The notes under the pieces were generated by a model. It did no database searches. It saw only the letters and a program-made list of their open reading frames with translations, and had not been told where the DNA came from. 64,000 nt of DNA, from assembly GCA_018829205.1 (NCBI GenBank), contig JAHJUE010000035.1, forward strand, positions 144,623-208,622. Reading direction: 5' to 3'. The translations under genes were made by a program, and so were the position numbers. This stretch comes from Bacteroidota bacterium. Lineage in GTDB: Bacteria > Bacteroidota > Ignavibacteria > Ignavibacteriales > Melioribacteraceae. The stretch's first letter is position 1; each line of letters starts with the position of its first letter. This document shows, one piece after another, positions 8,669-16,490 of this stretch.

Positions 8669-9896
8669 TATTTCCTCCGTTCCCGAAACTGGTAGAATTT
8701 AATCCAGTGTTCAAAATCTCATCTTTAAAATTTTCCAAAATTGAAATAAATGAATTAGGACTTGACTGACCCAAACCGCATTTTGAAGCTACCTGCATTG
8801 TCGCTCCGAGTTCTTTTAATTTATTTATATAATTAAATGTAAACTCGTTTCTTTCAATCATTTTAACACCTTCCAGCAGTTTAACATTTCCAATACGACA
8901 TGGCGTGCATTGTCCGCATGATTCTTCAACAAAAAATTCCATGAAATTTTTAAGTACTTTCAGCATATTGCGCGATTCGTTAAAGACAATAATTGAACCG
9001 CCCGTAGGCATATCTTCATAACCGAGAGTTCTATTAAATTGAGATTTATCCAAACAAATTCCTGATGCGCCTCCGACTTGAACTGCTTTTGTATTTTTTG
9101 CGCTAACAATTTTTAGAAGTTCCGATATTTTTGTGCCCCAAGGCAATTCATATACACCGGGTTTTTCACAATCCCCTGAAACAGAGAATAATTTGCTGCC
9201 TGTAGATTTATCTGTTCCGTGTTCCTGATACCATTTTCCGCTATTCTCGATAATCTTAGTAACCGCGGCCAATGTTTCAACATTATTAACTGTTGTAGGT
9301 TTACCTTTGAAACCTGAATTGACAGGAAAAGGAGGACGGTTTCTTGCTTCGCCTCTATGACCTTCAAGCGATTCAATCAACGCTGTTTCTTCTCCGCAAA
9401 CATAAGCTCCGTTGCCTAAATGTATCCTTATATCGAAATCAAAACCTTCTTTAGATTTATCTTTTCCAAGAATGTTTTTACCAAGAAGATTTTCTTTGCG
9501 TATTACTTCAAGATATTCATTAAGAGAATCAAGCATATATTCGTATTCACCTCTTAAATAAACTATGCCTTCTTTGGCACCGATTACATATCCCGCAATC
9601 ACCATACCGTCGAAAACAAGATCGGGATATTCGCTTAAAAGAACTCTGTCTTTAAATGTTCCTGGTTCACCTTCATCTGCATTGCATATAACATATTTAA
9701 CATCGCTTTTTGCTGCGGCAGTCAGCATCCATTTTGTTGAAGTCGGGAATCCGGCTCCGCCTCTGCCTTTTAATTTTGATTCTTTTATTTCAAAAAGAAC
9801 TTCTTCGCGGCTCATACTTAAAGCTTTTTTTATGGACCGGCCGCGGTTATAATCAGTAAACAATACTGCTCCCTTCCTATTTTTTCTATTCTGCAT
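8658..9896 (-). CDS. hydB: NuoF-like NADH-binding subunit of [FeFe] hydrogenase (short form)
   Basis: This flavoprotein subunit carries FMN and a [4Fe-4S] cluster and exchanges electrons with NAD(P)H. Visible motifs are GRGGAGFPTSTKW (NADH site), CNADEGEPGTFKDR (FMN site), GAYVCGEETALIESLEG, and the cluster-binding ESCGQCTPCRIG plus CGLGQSSPNS. At 412 residues it is a bare NuoF core: it lacks both the N-terminal thioredoxin-like domain and the C-terminal two-cluster ferredoxin domain seen in the 658-residue paralogue at 16491. It lies between hydC (9 bases upstream) and hydA (overlapping). In trimeric bifurcating hydrogenases such subunits use NADH together with ferredoxin; whether this one bifurcates is inference. 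Confidence 0.92.
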   Translation of the reverse strand: MQNRKNRKGAVLFTDYNRGRSIKKALSMSREEVLFEIKESKLKGRGGAGFPTSTKWMLTAAAKSDVKYVICNADEGEPGTFKDRVLLSEYPDLVFDGMVIAGYVIGAKEGIVYLRGEYEYMLDSLNEYLEVIRKENLLGKNILGKDKSKEGFDFDIRIHLGNGAYVCGEETALIESLEGHRGEARNRPPFPVNSGFKGKPTTVNNVETLAAVTKIIENSGKWYQEHGTDKSTGSKLFSVSGDCEKPGVYELPWGTKISELLKIVSAKNTKAVQVGGASGICLDKSQFNRTLGYEDMPTGGSIIVFNESRNMLKVLKNFMEFFVEESCGQCTPCRIGNVKLLEGVKMIERNEFTFNYINKLKELGATMQVASKCGLGQSSPNSFISILENFKDEILNTGLNSTSFGNGGNNGK

Positions 9897-9905
9897 TTAA
9901 TCCCC

Positions 9906-10379
9906 CTATTTTACACCGTTTAATATTTCAACTGCTTTCTCAGGAGTTAAACTGGTATATACTCTGTCGTTAACAGCCATAGCGGGACCTTGATCGCATA
10001 AGCCGAGGCAGTTTGTATATTCTAAAGTAAATTTATTGTCTTTAGAAGTTTCCCCGAATTTAATTCCAATCTCTCTTTCAATAGCATTGCAGAGGTTATC
10101 TTTTCCTTTCATATCGCAGGAAATAGTCTGACACACTCTAACAATATTCCTTCCTTTCGGTTCAGCGTTTAGGAAAGAATAAAAAGTAATTACACTAAAA
10201 ACCTCAACCGGATGAATATCCAAAAGACGCGCAACTTCCTGCTGTGCAAAGTCGGGTATACATCTGTGTTTTTTCTGTAATAGATGCAGAATTTCGAGCA
10301 GGGCTGATCTGTCTTTTCCTAATTCTTCAACATATTTTTCAATTTCTTCTGTTAAAGAATTTTTTTCTTGAACTAACAT
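9906..10379 (-). CDS. hydC: NuoE-like thioredoxin-fold [2Fe-2S] subunit of hydrogenase
   Basis: This small subunit is of the NuoE/HydC type and would pass electrons next to the flavoprotein. The helical N-terminus (LLEILHLLQKKHRCIPDFAQQ) and HPVEVFSVITFYSFL are typical. The [2Fe-2S] ligands are the Cys pair in RVCQTISC and the pair in TNCLGLCDQGPAM. At 157 residues it is the usual size. Its ATG overlaps the stop of the upstream receiver gene (TAATG), which suggests coupling of signalling and enzyme genes on one transcript. Confidence 0.92.
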   Translation of the reverse strand: MLVQEKNSLTEEIEKYVEELGKDRSALLEILHLLQKKHRCIPDFAQQEVARLLDIHPVEVFSVITFYSFLNAEPKGRNIVRVCQTISCDMKGKDNLCNAIEREIGIKFGETSKDNKFTLEYTNCLGLCDQGPAMAVNDRVYTSLTPEKAVEILNGVK

Positions 10380-10756
10380 TAAGCCTCCACCTTTTTTAGC
10401 AGCAATTTCACTTTTTCAATTAATTCTTCAGGTGAGATTGGTTTTTCAACGAAATCATCAACAGGCACCATTTCACCCTGACCGTATTCAAATCCAATTG
10501 TTTTAGAAACTGAAGTGTACATTAAAATAGGTGTTTTTACTTTGTCTCTTCTAAGCTTTTGCGCCATAAAGAATCCGTCATCGGGTTCATCCATCATAAC
10601 ATCGAGTATAATTAAATCCGGGTTATTCTCTTTGATTATCTTGTAGCCCTCATCTGGATTCGACGCTGTGCACACGCTGAATCCTCTTGATTTTAATACA
10701 AGACTTGTCGCTTCAATGATATCCGGATCATCATCAATAATTGCGATTAGTGACAT
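10379..10756 (-). CDS. stand-alone receiver-domain protein
   Basis: This 125-residue protein is a single CheY-like receiver domain. It has the acidic pair in IAIIDDDPDI, a phospho-acceptor Asp in LIILDVMMDEPDDGF, the Thr/Ser position in MYTSVS, and the Lys of VEKPIS. After the phospho-acceptor it carries the acidic stretch DEPDDGF, a variation shared with the receiver at 12323. There is no DNA-binding or enzymatic output. It overlaps the hybrid kinase gene by 23 bases and hydC by 1 base. A role as phosphate shuttle or protein-interaction output for the locus is inferred. Confidence 0.88.
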   Translation of the reverse strand: MSLIAIIDDDPDIIEATSLVLKSRGFSVCTASNPDEGYKIIKENNPDLIILDVMMDEPDDGFFMAQKLRRDKVKTPILMYTSVSKTIGFEYGQGEMVPVDDFVEKPISPEELIEKVKLLLKKVEA

Positions 10757-12275
10757 TTTGTACTCCTACGTAGTTTGTTGTGAGTTCACCTGCTTGGGGC
10801 AGGATAATTGGTAAATATATTGTAAATGTTGATCCAACATTATATTCCGATTCCACATCAATTTTTCCGTAATATGAATCAATTATTCTTTTAACGATAC
10901 TTAAACCCAAACCGGTACCGCTTATATTTTGTGTAAATTTATTTTTTGCCCTAAAAAATTCGTTAAACATACGATCTTTATCTTCGGGCCTCATTCCTAT
11001 ACCGGTGTCCGATATCTTAATCTTTAAATAATTTTTATCGATAGATAGACTTACCTTAATGCTGCCGTCGGTTCTATTATATTTAATTGCGTTGGAAAAT
11101 ATATTTGTAAATAATCTTGTTATTTCGTTTTGATCAGCTTTTAGTGATGGGATATTATCTTCAAAATTTATATCAACCTTAATATTTTTATTTTTTATAT
11201 CAATTTCAAGAAACTGAAGTGTATTTAATATTATTTCTTTTATATCTAAATCTTCAATTTCCCTTTGTTTTGTTTTGGTTTCCATTCTAGATATATCAAG
11301 CAGATCGTTTACCAAATCAAGCAGGCCGTTTAATCTTACACCCGATCTTCTTAAATAATCTTCCTGCTGTTCATTTGATATATTAAAGCTTTTATCCAAT
11401 ATTAATTTTATAAACCCTGAAACAGCTGCAACCGGAGCTTTTAATTCATGAGCAACCATTGAAACAAATTGATTTTTTATAAATTCTATTTTTTTGAATT
11501 CGGTAATATTCTTTAATACTATCACAACGCCGGCAAAACTTCCGTCAGTATGAAGAACCGGAGAACAAACGGCTTCAATAAACACCTGAGAATTGTGATT
11601 AAGTTCTATTTGAACAGTACGCGACTTATTTACAACACTGTCCGGCTGTAAATATCTATTAATTTTTTCATTAATTTCTTCAGGAAGATTTCCTAAGATC
11701 TGCTGTCCAATTTTAATTTCATCAAAGCCTAACAATTTTAATGAAGCATTATTGTAATAAACCACTTCGCCCGATTTATTTACAACAAGCACACCGTCTG
11801 AAATTGATTCGAGTATTGTTTTTAACCTGCTCTTTTCACTTGCTATTTCAAGAAGACTTTCTTCTTTCTCCTTTTTAAGCCGTTCGGATTCAAGAAGAAG
11901 TTTTCTGTGTTTATAACCCTTTTCAATTTGATAAATAAGTTCTTCCGGAGTGAAAGGTTTGGGGATATAACCGTAAGCACCAATTCTTGTTGCTTCGATT
12001 GCGGTATCATAACTGGCAAACGCTGTAGCGATAAAACAAACAGTAAAAGGAAAAACTTTCTTTATTTTCTGCAGTACTTCAAGCCCGTCTACATCGGGCA
12101 TCTTTAAATCGATTATTGCTAGGTCGAATTCTCTTTCTGTGCCGTATTTAATTCCGGTTAAACCATTTTCCGCAGACTGCACAATATAACCTTCAGATTC
12201 CAAAAGTCTATGTGTGCCGACTCTTAATCCTTTCTCATCATCAACTATAAGAATATGTGGTTTAGAATTTTGCAC
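10734..12275 (-). CDS. REC-PAS-histidine kinase hybrid
   Basis: This soluble signalling protein starts with a receiver domain (HILIVDDEKGLRV; phospho-acceptor in LAIIDLKMPDVDG; KPF). A PAS domain follows (ESISDGVLVVNKSGEVVYYNN), then a HisKA domain with VAHELKAPVAAVSGF, and an ATPase domain with NIFSNAIKYN, DTGIGM and GTGLGLSIVKRII. No membrane segment is evident. The start is GTG, chosen because the first receiver strand begins six residues later. It lies between two stand-alone receivers in the hydrogenase operon, so it may take phosphate from the sensor kinase and pass it on. The PAS ligand is unknown. Confidence 0.9.
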   Translation of the reverse strand: MQNSKPHILIVDDEKGLRVGTHRLLESEGYIVQSAENGLTGIKYGTEREFDLAIIDLKMPDVDGLEVLQKIKKVFPFTVCFIATAFASYDTAIEATRIGAYGYIPKPFTPEELIYQIEKGYKHRKLLLESERLKKEKEESLLEIASEKSRLKTILESISDGVLVVNKSGEVVYYNNASLKLLGFDEIKIGQQILGNLPEEINEKINRYLQPDSVVNKSRTVQIELNHNSQVFIEAVCSPVLHTDGSFAGVVIVLKNITEFKKIEFIKNQFVSMVAHELKAPVAAVSGFIKLILDKSFNISNEQQEDYLRRSGVRLNGLLDLVNDLLDISRMETKTKQREIEDLDIKEIILNTLQFLEIDIKNKNIKVDINFEDNIPSLKADQNEITRLFTNIFSNAIKYNRTDGSIKVSLSIDKNYLKIKISDTGIGMRPEDKDRMFNEFFRAKNKFTQNISGTGLGLSIVKRIIDSYYGKIDVESEYNVGSTFTIYLPIILPQAGELTTNYVGVQNVTNRNY

Positions 12276-12322
12276 CTGAATTTATTTCCCTTTTCTTATA
12301 GAATAATTACTTAATATGTTTT

Positions 12323-12730
12323 CTAATTTTCGTAATAGCTTTCCATTTTAGACAATAATTCATCGATAACAACAGGTTTATTTAATATGCCGTCGCATTT
12401 TATCCATTCCTTTTCTTCTTTAGTAGTAACGCCAAATTTAAAACCGGTATCGTATGTAGCCGAAGTTAGAATATAAGTTGGAATATTTTTCCCGTGCTCG
12501 CTTCTTTTAATTTTATGACAGAGAACGAATCCCGAGTCATGGTGCTCCATAATTAAATCTGCAATTACCGCATCCGGTTTTATTTCCTGAAAAGTTTTCC
12601 AGGCTTCTTCACCTGATTCGGCGGTAATTACTTTAAAACCTTTAGATTCGATAATAATTTTATTCTGTTCTAATAAATCGATATCATCATCAACAAGTAA
12701 AATTAATTTTATTTTTTCGTGAACTGCCAT
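12323..12730 (-). CDS. stand-alone receiver-domain protein
   Basis: This 135-residue protein is a single receiver domain. It has LLVDDDIDL, a phospho-acceptor Asp in AVIADLIMEHHDSGF, and a Lys in LNKPVV. Like the receiver at 10379 it has extra polar residues after the phospho-acceptor and a GFKFG segment, so the two are probably paralogues of a variant receiver subfamily. There is no output domain. It starts 13 bases after the sensory hydrogenase-kinase gene, which makes it the most likely direct partner of that kinase. This pairing is inferred from position. Confidence 0.87.
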   Translation of the reverse strand: MAVHEKIKLILLVDDDIDLLEQNKIIIESKGFKVITAESGEEAWKTFQEIKPDAVIADLIMEHHDSGFVLCHKIKRSEHGKNIPTYILTSATYDTGFKFGVTTKEEKEWIKCDGILNKPVVIDELLSKMESYYEN

Positions 12731-12743
12731 TTTACAACTCTCC

Positions 12744-14732
12744 TCAATTCAAAATATTTGAACCGTTTAATTTATAAGGCATGGTAATTTTGAAAGTAGT
12801 TCCTTCTTCCAAAACACTATGTGCCTTTATATCACCCTTATGCATTTTAATTATACCGTATGTTATTGCCAGACCGAGTCCGGTCCCCTTTCCAATCTTT
12901 TTTGTCGTAAAAAACGGAGTGAATAATTTTTTAATATTCTCTTCAGGAATACCGCACCCGTTATCGCAGATTTCAATAACTAAATTATTATCACCGTTAT
13001 TAATGTTAATTGAAACCATTTTGTTTTTAGATTCTTCCAGAGCTTCGCAAGCATTATTAATTAAATTCAGGAATACTTGTTTTAACTGATCTTTATCGCC
13101 TTCGATAAATTTATTATTTGAATTATCGGCAATTTTTAAAACAACGCCTTCAAACGCAGGCTTATATTTTAATTCCTTTATAACATCATAAATTATGTCG
13201 GCAGGTTTTAATGTTGTTATTTTTAATTTACTTTGCCGTGCAAAATCAAGAAGGTTTGCAACAATAGATTTACATCTGTTCGCTTCTTCTATTATTAAGT
13301 TGAGATCTTCCTTTGTCTGCCTGTCAACCGACTTTTTCGATAGATCGTTTTTTAATATTGATGAATACATCATTATAGTGCCGAGGGGGTTGTTTATTTC
13401 GTGCGCTACGCCCGCGGCAAGCTGACCTACGGATGCAAGTTTCTCTGCATGATGAAGCTGTTCCTGAGCGTTTTTTAATTCTGAATATGCTTTTTCAATT
13501 TTATCAATTAAAAAAGGCAGGCACATATCTTCTTCTGCAAGATCCTTAGCAATTGCAACTGCATAAGCTCTGCATGTAGGATATCCGCATGCACCGCAGT
13601 TTAATTCGTCTTTCTTTAAAATTTTGTTAGTACGTGCCAGAATTTCTTTTATCTTTTCTTCCGAAGGCATAGGTCTGCGCTGATTTTTCGGTGAAAAGTT
13701 TCTTTCAAGTTTTAAGTTACGGCTGTTATATAATTCACTTTTCCAAACGTTCTTATCAACGTTATGAATTTTCGCGTCTATATAATTTATTACTTTTTCC
13801 CTACGCGAATAATAATTTAAATCGGATTCAATCGCCGGTCCGTTAATACATCCTTCACAAAATAAAATATCTACAAATTTAGATTTTATTTTATTTTTTG
13901 ATATGTCTTGAATAATTTCTTCAACTTTTTCTTTTCCATCGACTACGATTACTTTTTTAGCCAGTACATCTCCGGGAATATTAGCTGTCTTAAGCAGCCC
14001 TCCCGTTAAAGGAAAAGATTTGCCTAGGTTTGCCAAAGGAGCGTCAAACTCAACCTCATTAAAAGAGTTAATATCAATTTCATTATCATGAAATATTTTA
14101 TTCAACTCAGTGAATGTTAGTACCGCGTCAACGGCATCATTTACTTCATCATCGGTGTACTCACTTTTTTTGGCAACGCAAGGGCCAATAAATACTACCT
14201 TAGTAGTCTCACCCAGAGTTTCCTTTAAATATCTTCCCATTGCTATCATAGGGGACACAATAGGAGCGATATTAGGCACCAGTTCAGTATAATATTTCTC
14301 GATATAATTATAAATTGCCGGGCAAGGAGAAGATATAATTGTTTTACCGTTTAACTTTTCGAATAATTCTTCGTACAAAGGACTTATTAAATCAGCGCCG
14401 AATGCAGCTTCCGTAACCCTGCTAAAACCGATAGATTTAAGAGCGGATGGAAGTTTTAAGTAATTATCAGGAAACGAAGCGGCAAATGAAGGCGCAACCA
14501 TGGCCACTGCTTTGCCTGTAGGTATAAGATTTAATAAAACTTTATCTATGTCGCTTGAAATTTCTTTAGCGTGCTGTGAGCATACTTTTACACAATGACC
14601 GCAGCTTATACATCTTTCGGTAATTACAAATGCTTGTCCGTTTACGACACGAATAGCAGTCGCCGGGCATTCTCGAATGCATGAAAAACATCTTTTACAT
14701 TTCTGCCCAATTGTACTTACAATACCGGCCAT
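12744..14732 (-). CDS. sensory [FeFe]-hydrogenase fused to a histidine kinase
   Basis: This 662-residue protein fuses a hydrogenase-like sensor to a kinase. Domains in order: two [4Fe-4S] clusters (C12-C22, C41-C51); an H-cluster-type domain with L1 SSPCPAIYNY (C137), L2 GPCVAKKSE (C185) and L3 FCEGCINGP (C292, C295); a [4Fe-4S] FeS domain (C379, C382, C387, C404); a short coiled coil; HisKA with GVAHEINNPLG (H444); and an ATPase domain with NLINNACEAL, DNGCGIP and GTGLGLAITYG. All four expected H-cluster cysteines are present, but the motifs are those of sensory groups rather than catalytic ones. It probably senses H2 or redox state. It lies between the two hydrogenase gene sets in one operon. 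Confidence 0.92.
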   Translation of the reverse strand: MAGIVSTIGQKCKRCFSCIRECPATAIRVVNGQAFVITERCISCGHCVKVCSQHAKEISSDIDKVLLNLIPTGKAVAMVAPSFAASFPDNYLKLPSALKSIGFSRVTEAAFGADLISPLYEELFEKLNGKTIISSPCPAIYNYIEKYYTELVPNIAPIVSPMIAMGRYLKETLGETTKVVFIGPCVAKKSEYTDDEVNDAVDAVLTFTELNKIFHDNEIDINSFNEVEFDAPLANLGKSFPLTGGLLKTANIPGDVLAKKVIVVDGKEKVEEIIQDISKNKIKSKFVDILFCEGCINGPAIESDLNYYSRREKVINYIDAKIHNVDKNVWKSELYNSRNLKLERNFSPKNQRRPMPSEEKIKEILARTNKILKKDELNCGACGYPTCRAYAVAIAKDLAEEDMCLPFLIDKIEKAYSELKNAQEQLHHAEKLASVGQLAAGVAHEINNPLGTIMMYSSILKNDLSKKSVDRQTKEDLNLIIEEANRCKSIVANLLDFARQSKLKITTLKPADIIYDVIKELKYKPAFEGVVLKIADNSNNKFIEGDKDQLKQVFLNLINNACEALEESKNKMVSININNGDNNLVIEICDNGCGIPEENIKKLFTPFFTTKKIGKGTGLGLAITYGIIKMHKGDIKAHSVLEEGTTFKITMPYKLNGSNILN

Positions 14733-14742
14733 TTAATACTTC

Positions 14743-16470
14743 TTATTTTTTCAATAATTCTTTTCTGTTCACATATGTCGTATGCAGAATATCATGCGCT
14801 TTATAACTGTTCGGCTCCCCGAAAAATTCGTTATAAATTTTCTTTACCGACTCATTTTCATGTGATCTTCTGTTTTTTGCGTTTTCATCTATTTCATAAA
14901 GCACCTTAACGCGCTTCATAACTTTTTCGGATTTTTGATGAATCGGCTGTCCGCCGCCGTTAATGCATCCGCCCGGACATGCCATAACTTCTATAAAATG
15001 GTATTCGGATTTCCCGCTTTCAATCTGATCAAGTACAATTCCCACATTCCCAATGCCGTTAACTACAGCAACCTTAATATCCGTTCCATTAATATTTATT
15101 GTACTTTCTTTTACACCCACATTACCGCGAATATCATTTAGTTGAAGATTTTCAAGTTCATTTCCGGTTAACTTAAAATACGCAGTTCTCAATGCGGCTT
15201 CCATTACTCCGCCTGAAGTTCCGAATATAGCTGCCGCTCCTGTAGATTCACCTAGCGGGTTATCAAAACTGTCTTCAGGAAGATCATTAAAATCTATTCC
15301 CGCCATTTTGAATAATCTGACTAATTCTCTTGTAGTTAATACGGCATCAACATCCTGCATTTTATCATTCATTAATTCGGCTCTGTCGGATTCAAATTTT
15401 TTAACAGTACACGGCATTATTGAAACGACAAATATATCGGCAGGCGTTAATCCCATTTTTTTTGCATAATATGATTTTAAAACGGCGCCTTCCATTTCAT
15501 GAGGTGATTTACAAGTGGACAAATGATCTAATAATTGAGGCCTGTTTTGTTCAATATATTTTACCCACCCAGGACAGCAGCTTGTAAACATAGGAAGTTT
15601 TCCGCCATTTTTAATTCTTCCAATTAGTTCTGTACCTTCTTCCATAATTGTTAAATCTGCCGCGAAATTTGTATCAAAGACTTTTTTAAAACCTAGTCTT
15701 CTTAAACCTGTAACTAATTGACCGGTAACATTAGTACCTAACGGTAAATTATATTCTTCGCCAATAGAAGCTCTTACCGCAGGGGCAATTTGCACTACCG
15801 TAAATTTATTTTTATCATTTAACGCCGATATAACTTCCTTGGAATGACTTTTTTCTCTTAATGCGGCAGTTGGACAAACAAGTATACATTGTCCGCATAG
15901 TATGCAATCACTTACATTTAATCCCTTATTAAAAGGAGTCGTAACATTGCTGCTGAATCCTCTGTTAGTAAAGTCAATTGCGCCAACTTTCTGAATTTCA
16001 TTGCAAGTTCTTACGCATCTGCCGCATAAAATACATTTAGCAGGATCGCGTTCCATCGAAGCGCTTGAAATATCAATTGCGTGATCCTTTTTTTCGCCGA
16101 CAAATCTATGTTCTCTTAATGAGTATTGTTCCGATAAATCCTGAAGCTCACAGTTTTTATTTCGTACGCATATAAGACAATCGTCGGGATGATTTTCAAC
16201 CAGTAATTCAACTATTGTTTTTCTTGCTTGTCTTACTCTTGGTGAATTAGTTTGTACTTTCATACCATCAGATACAGGATAAGCGCAGCTGGGAGTTAAT
16301 CCTCTCATTCCTTCTACTTCAACAACACAAATTCTGCACGCGCCGGTGGGGAATAAATCTTTCATGTGGCATAAAGTCGGGACATGAATACCAACCGATT
16401 TCGCCGCGTCAAGAATAGTCATGCCCTCTTCGGCTTTTACATTTATATTATTTATTTTTAGCTCAATCAT
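14743..16470 (-). CDS. hydA: [FeFe]-hydrogenase catalytic subunit, HydA type (first copy)
   Basis: This catalytic subunit has an N-terminal [2Fe-2S] domain, a His-Cys3 cluster (H94, C98, C101, C107), two [4Fe-4S] clusters (CILCGRCVRTC, CILCGQCILVCP) and the H-cluster domain. The three signatures are canonical: L1 FTSCCPGW (C298, C299), L2 IMPCTVKKFE (C354) and L3 EVMACPGGCINGGGQP (C498, C502). At 575 residues it is shorter than its paralogue at 6752, mainly because it lacks that protein's N-terminal leader. A GGAGA RBS precedes the ATG, 20 bases after hydB. Activity needs HydE, HydF and HydG, which are not in the window. Confidence 0.95.
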   Translation of the reverse strand: MIELKINNINVKAEEGMTILDAAKSVGIHVPTLCHMKDLFPTGACRICVVEVEGMRGLTPSCAYPVSDGMKVQTNSPRVRQARKTIVELLVENHPDDCLICVRNKNCELQDLSEQYSLREHRFVGEKKDHAIDISSASMERDPAKCILCGRCVRTCNEIQKVGAIDFTNRGFSSNVTTPFNKGLNVSDCILCGQCILVCPTAALREKSHSKEVISALNDKNKFTVVQIAPAVRASIGEEYNLPLGTNVTGQLVTGLRRLGFKKVFDTNFAADLTIMEEGTELIGRIKNGGKLPMFTSCCPGWVKYIEQNRPQLLDHLSTCKSPHEMEGAVLKSYYAKKMGLTPADIFVVSIMPCTVKKFESDRAELMNDKMQDVDAVLTTRELVRLFKMAGIDFNDLPEDSFDNPLGESTGAAAIFGTSGGVMEAALRTAYFKLTGNELENLQLNDIRGNVGVKESTININGTDIKVAVVNGIGNVGIVLDQIESGKSEYHFIEVMACPGGCINGGGQPIHQKSEKVMKRVKVLYEIDENAKNRRSHENESVKKIYNEFFGEPNSYKAHDILHTTYVNRKELLKK

Positions 16471-16490
16471 TTTTTCTCCGTAAGCAAAAT

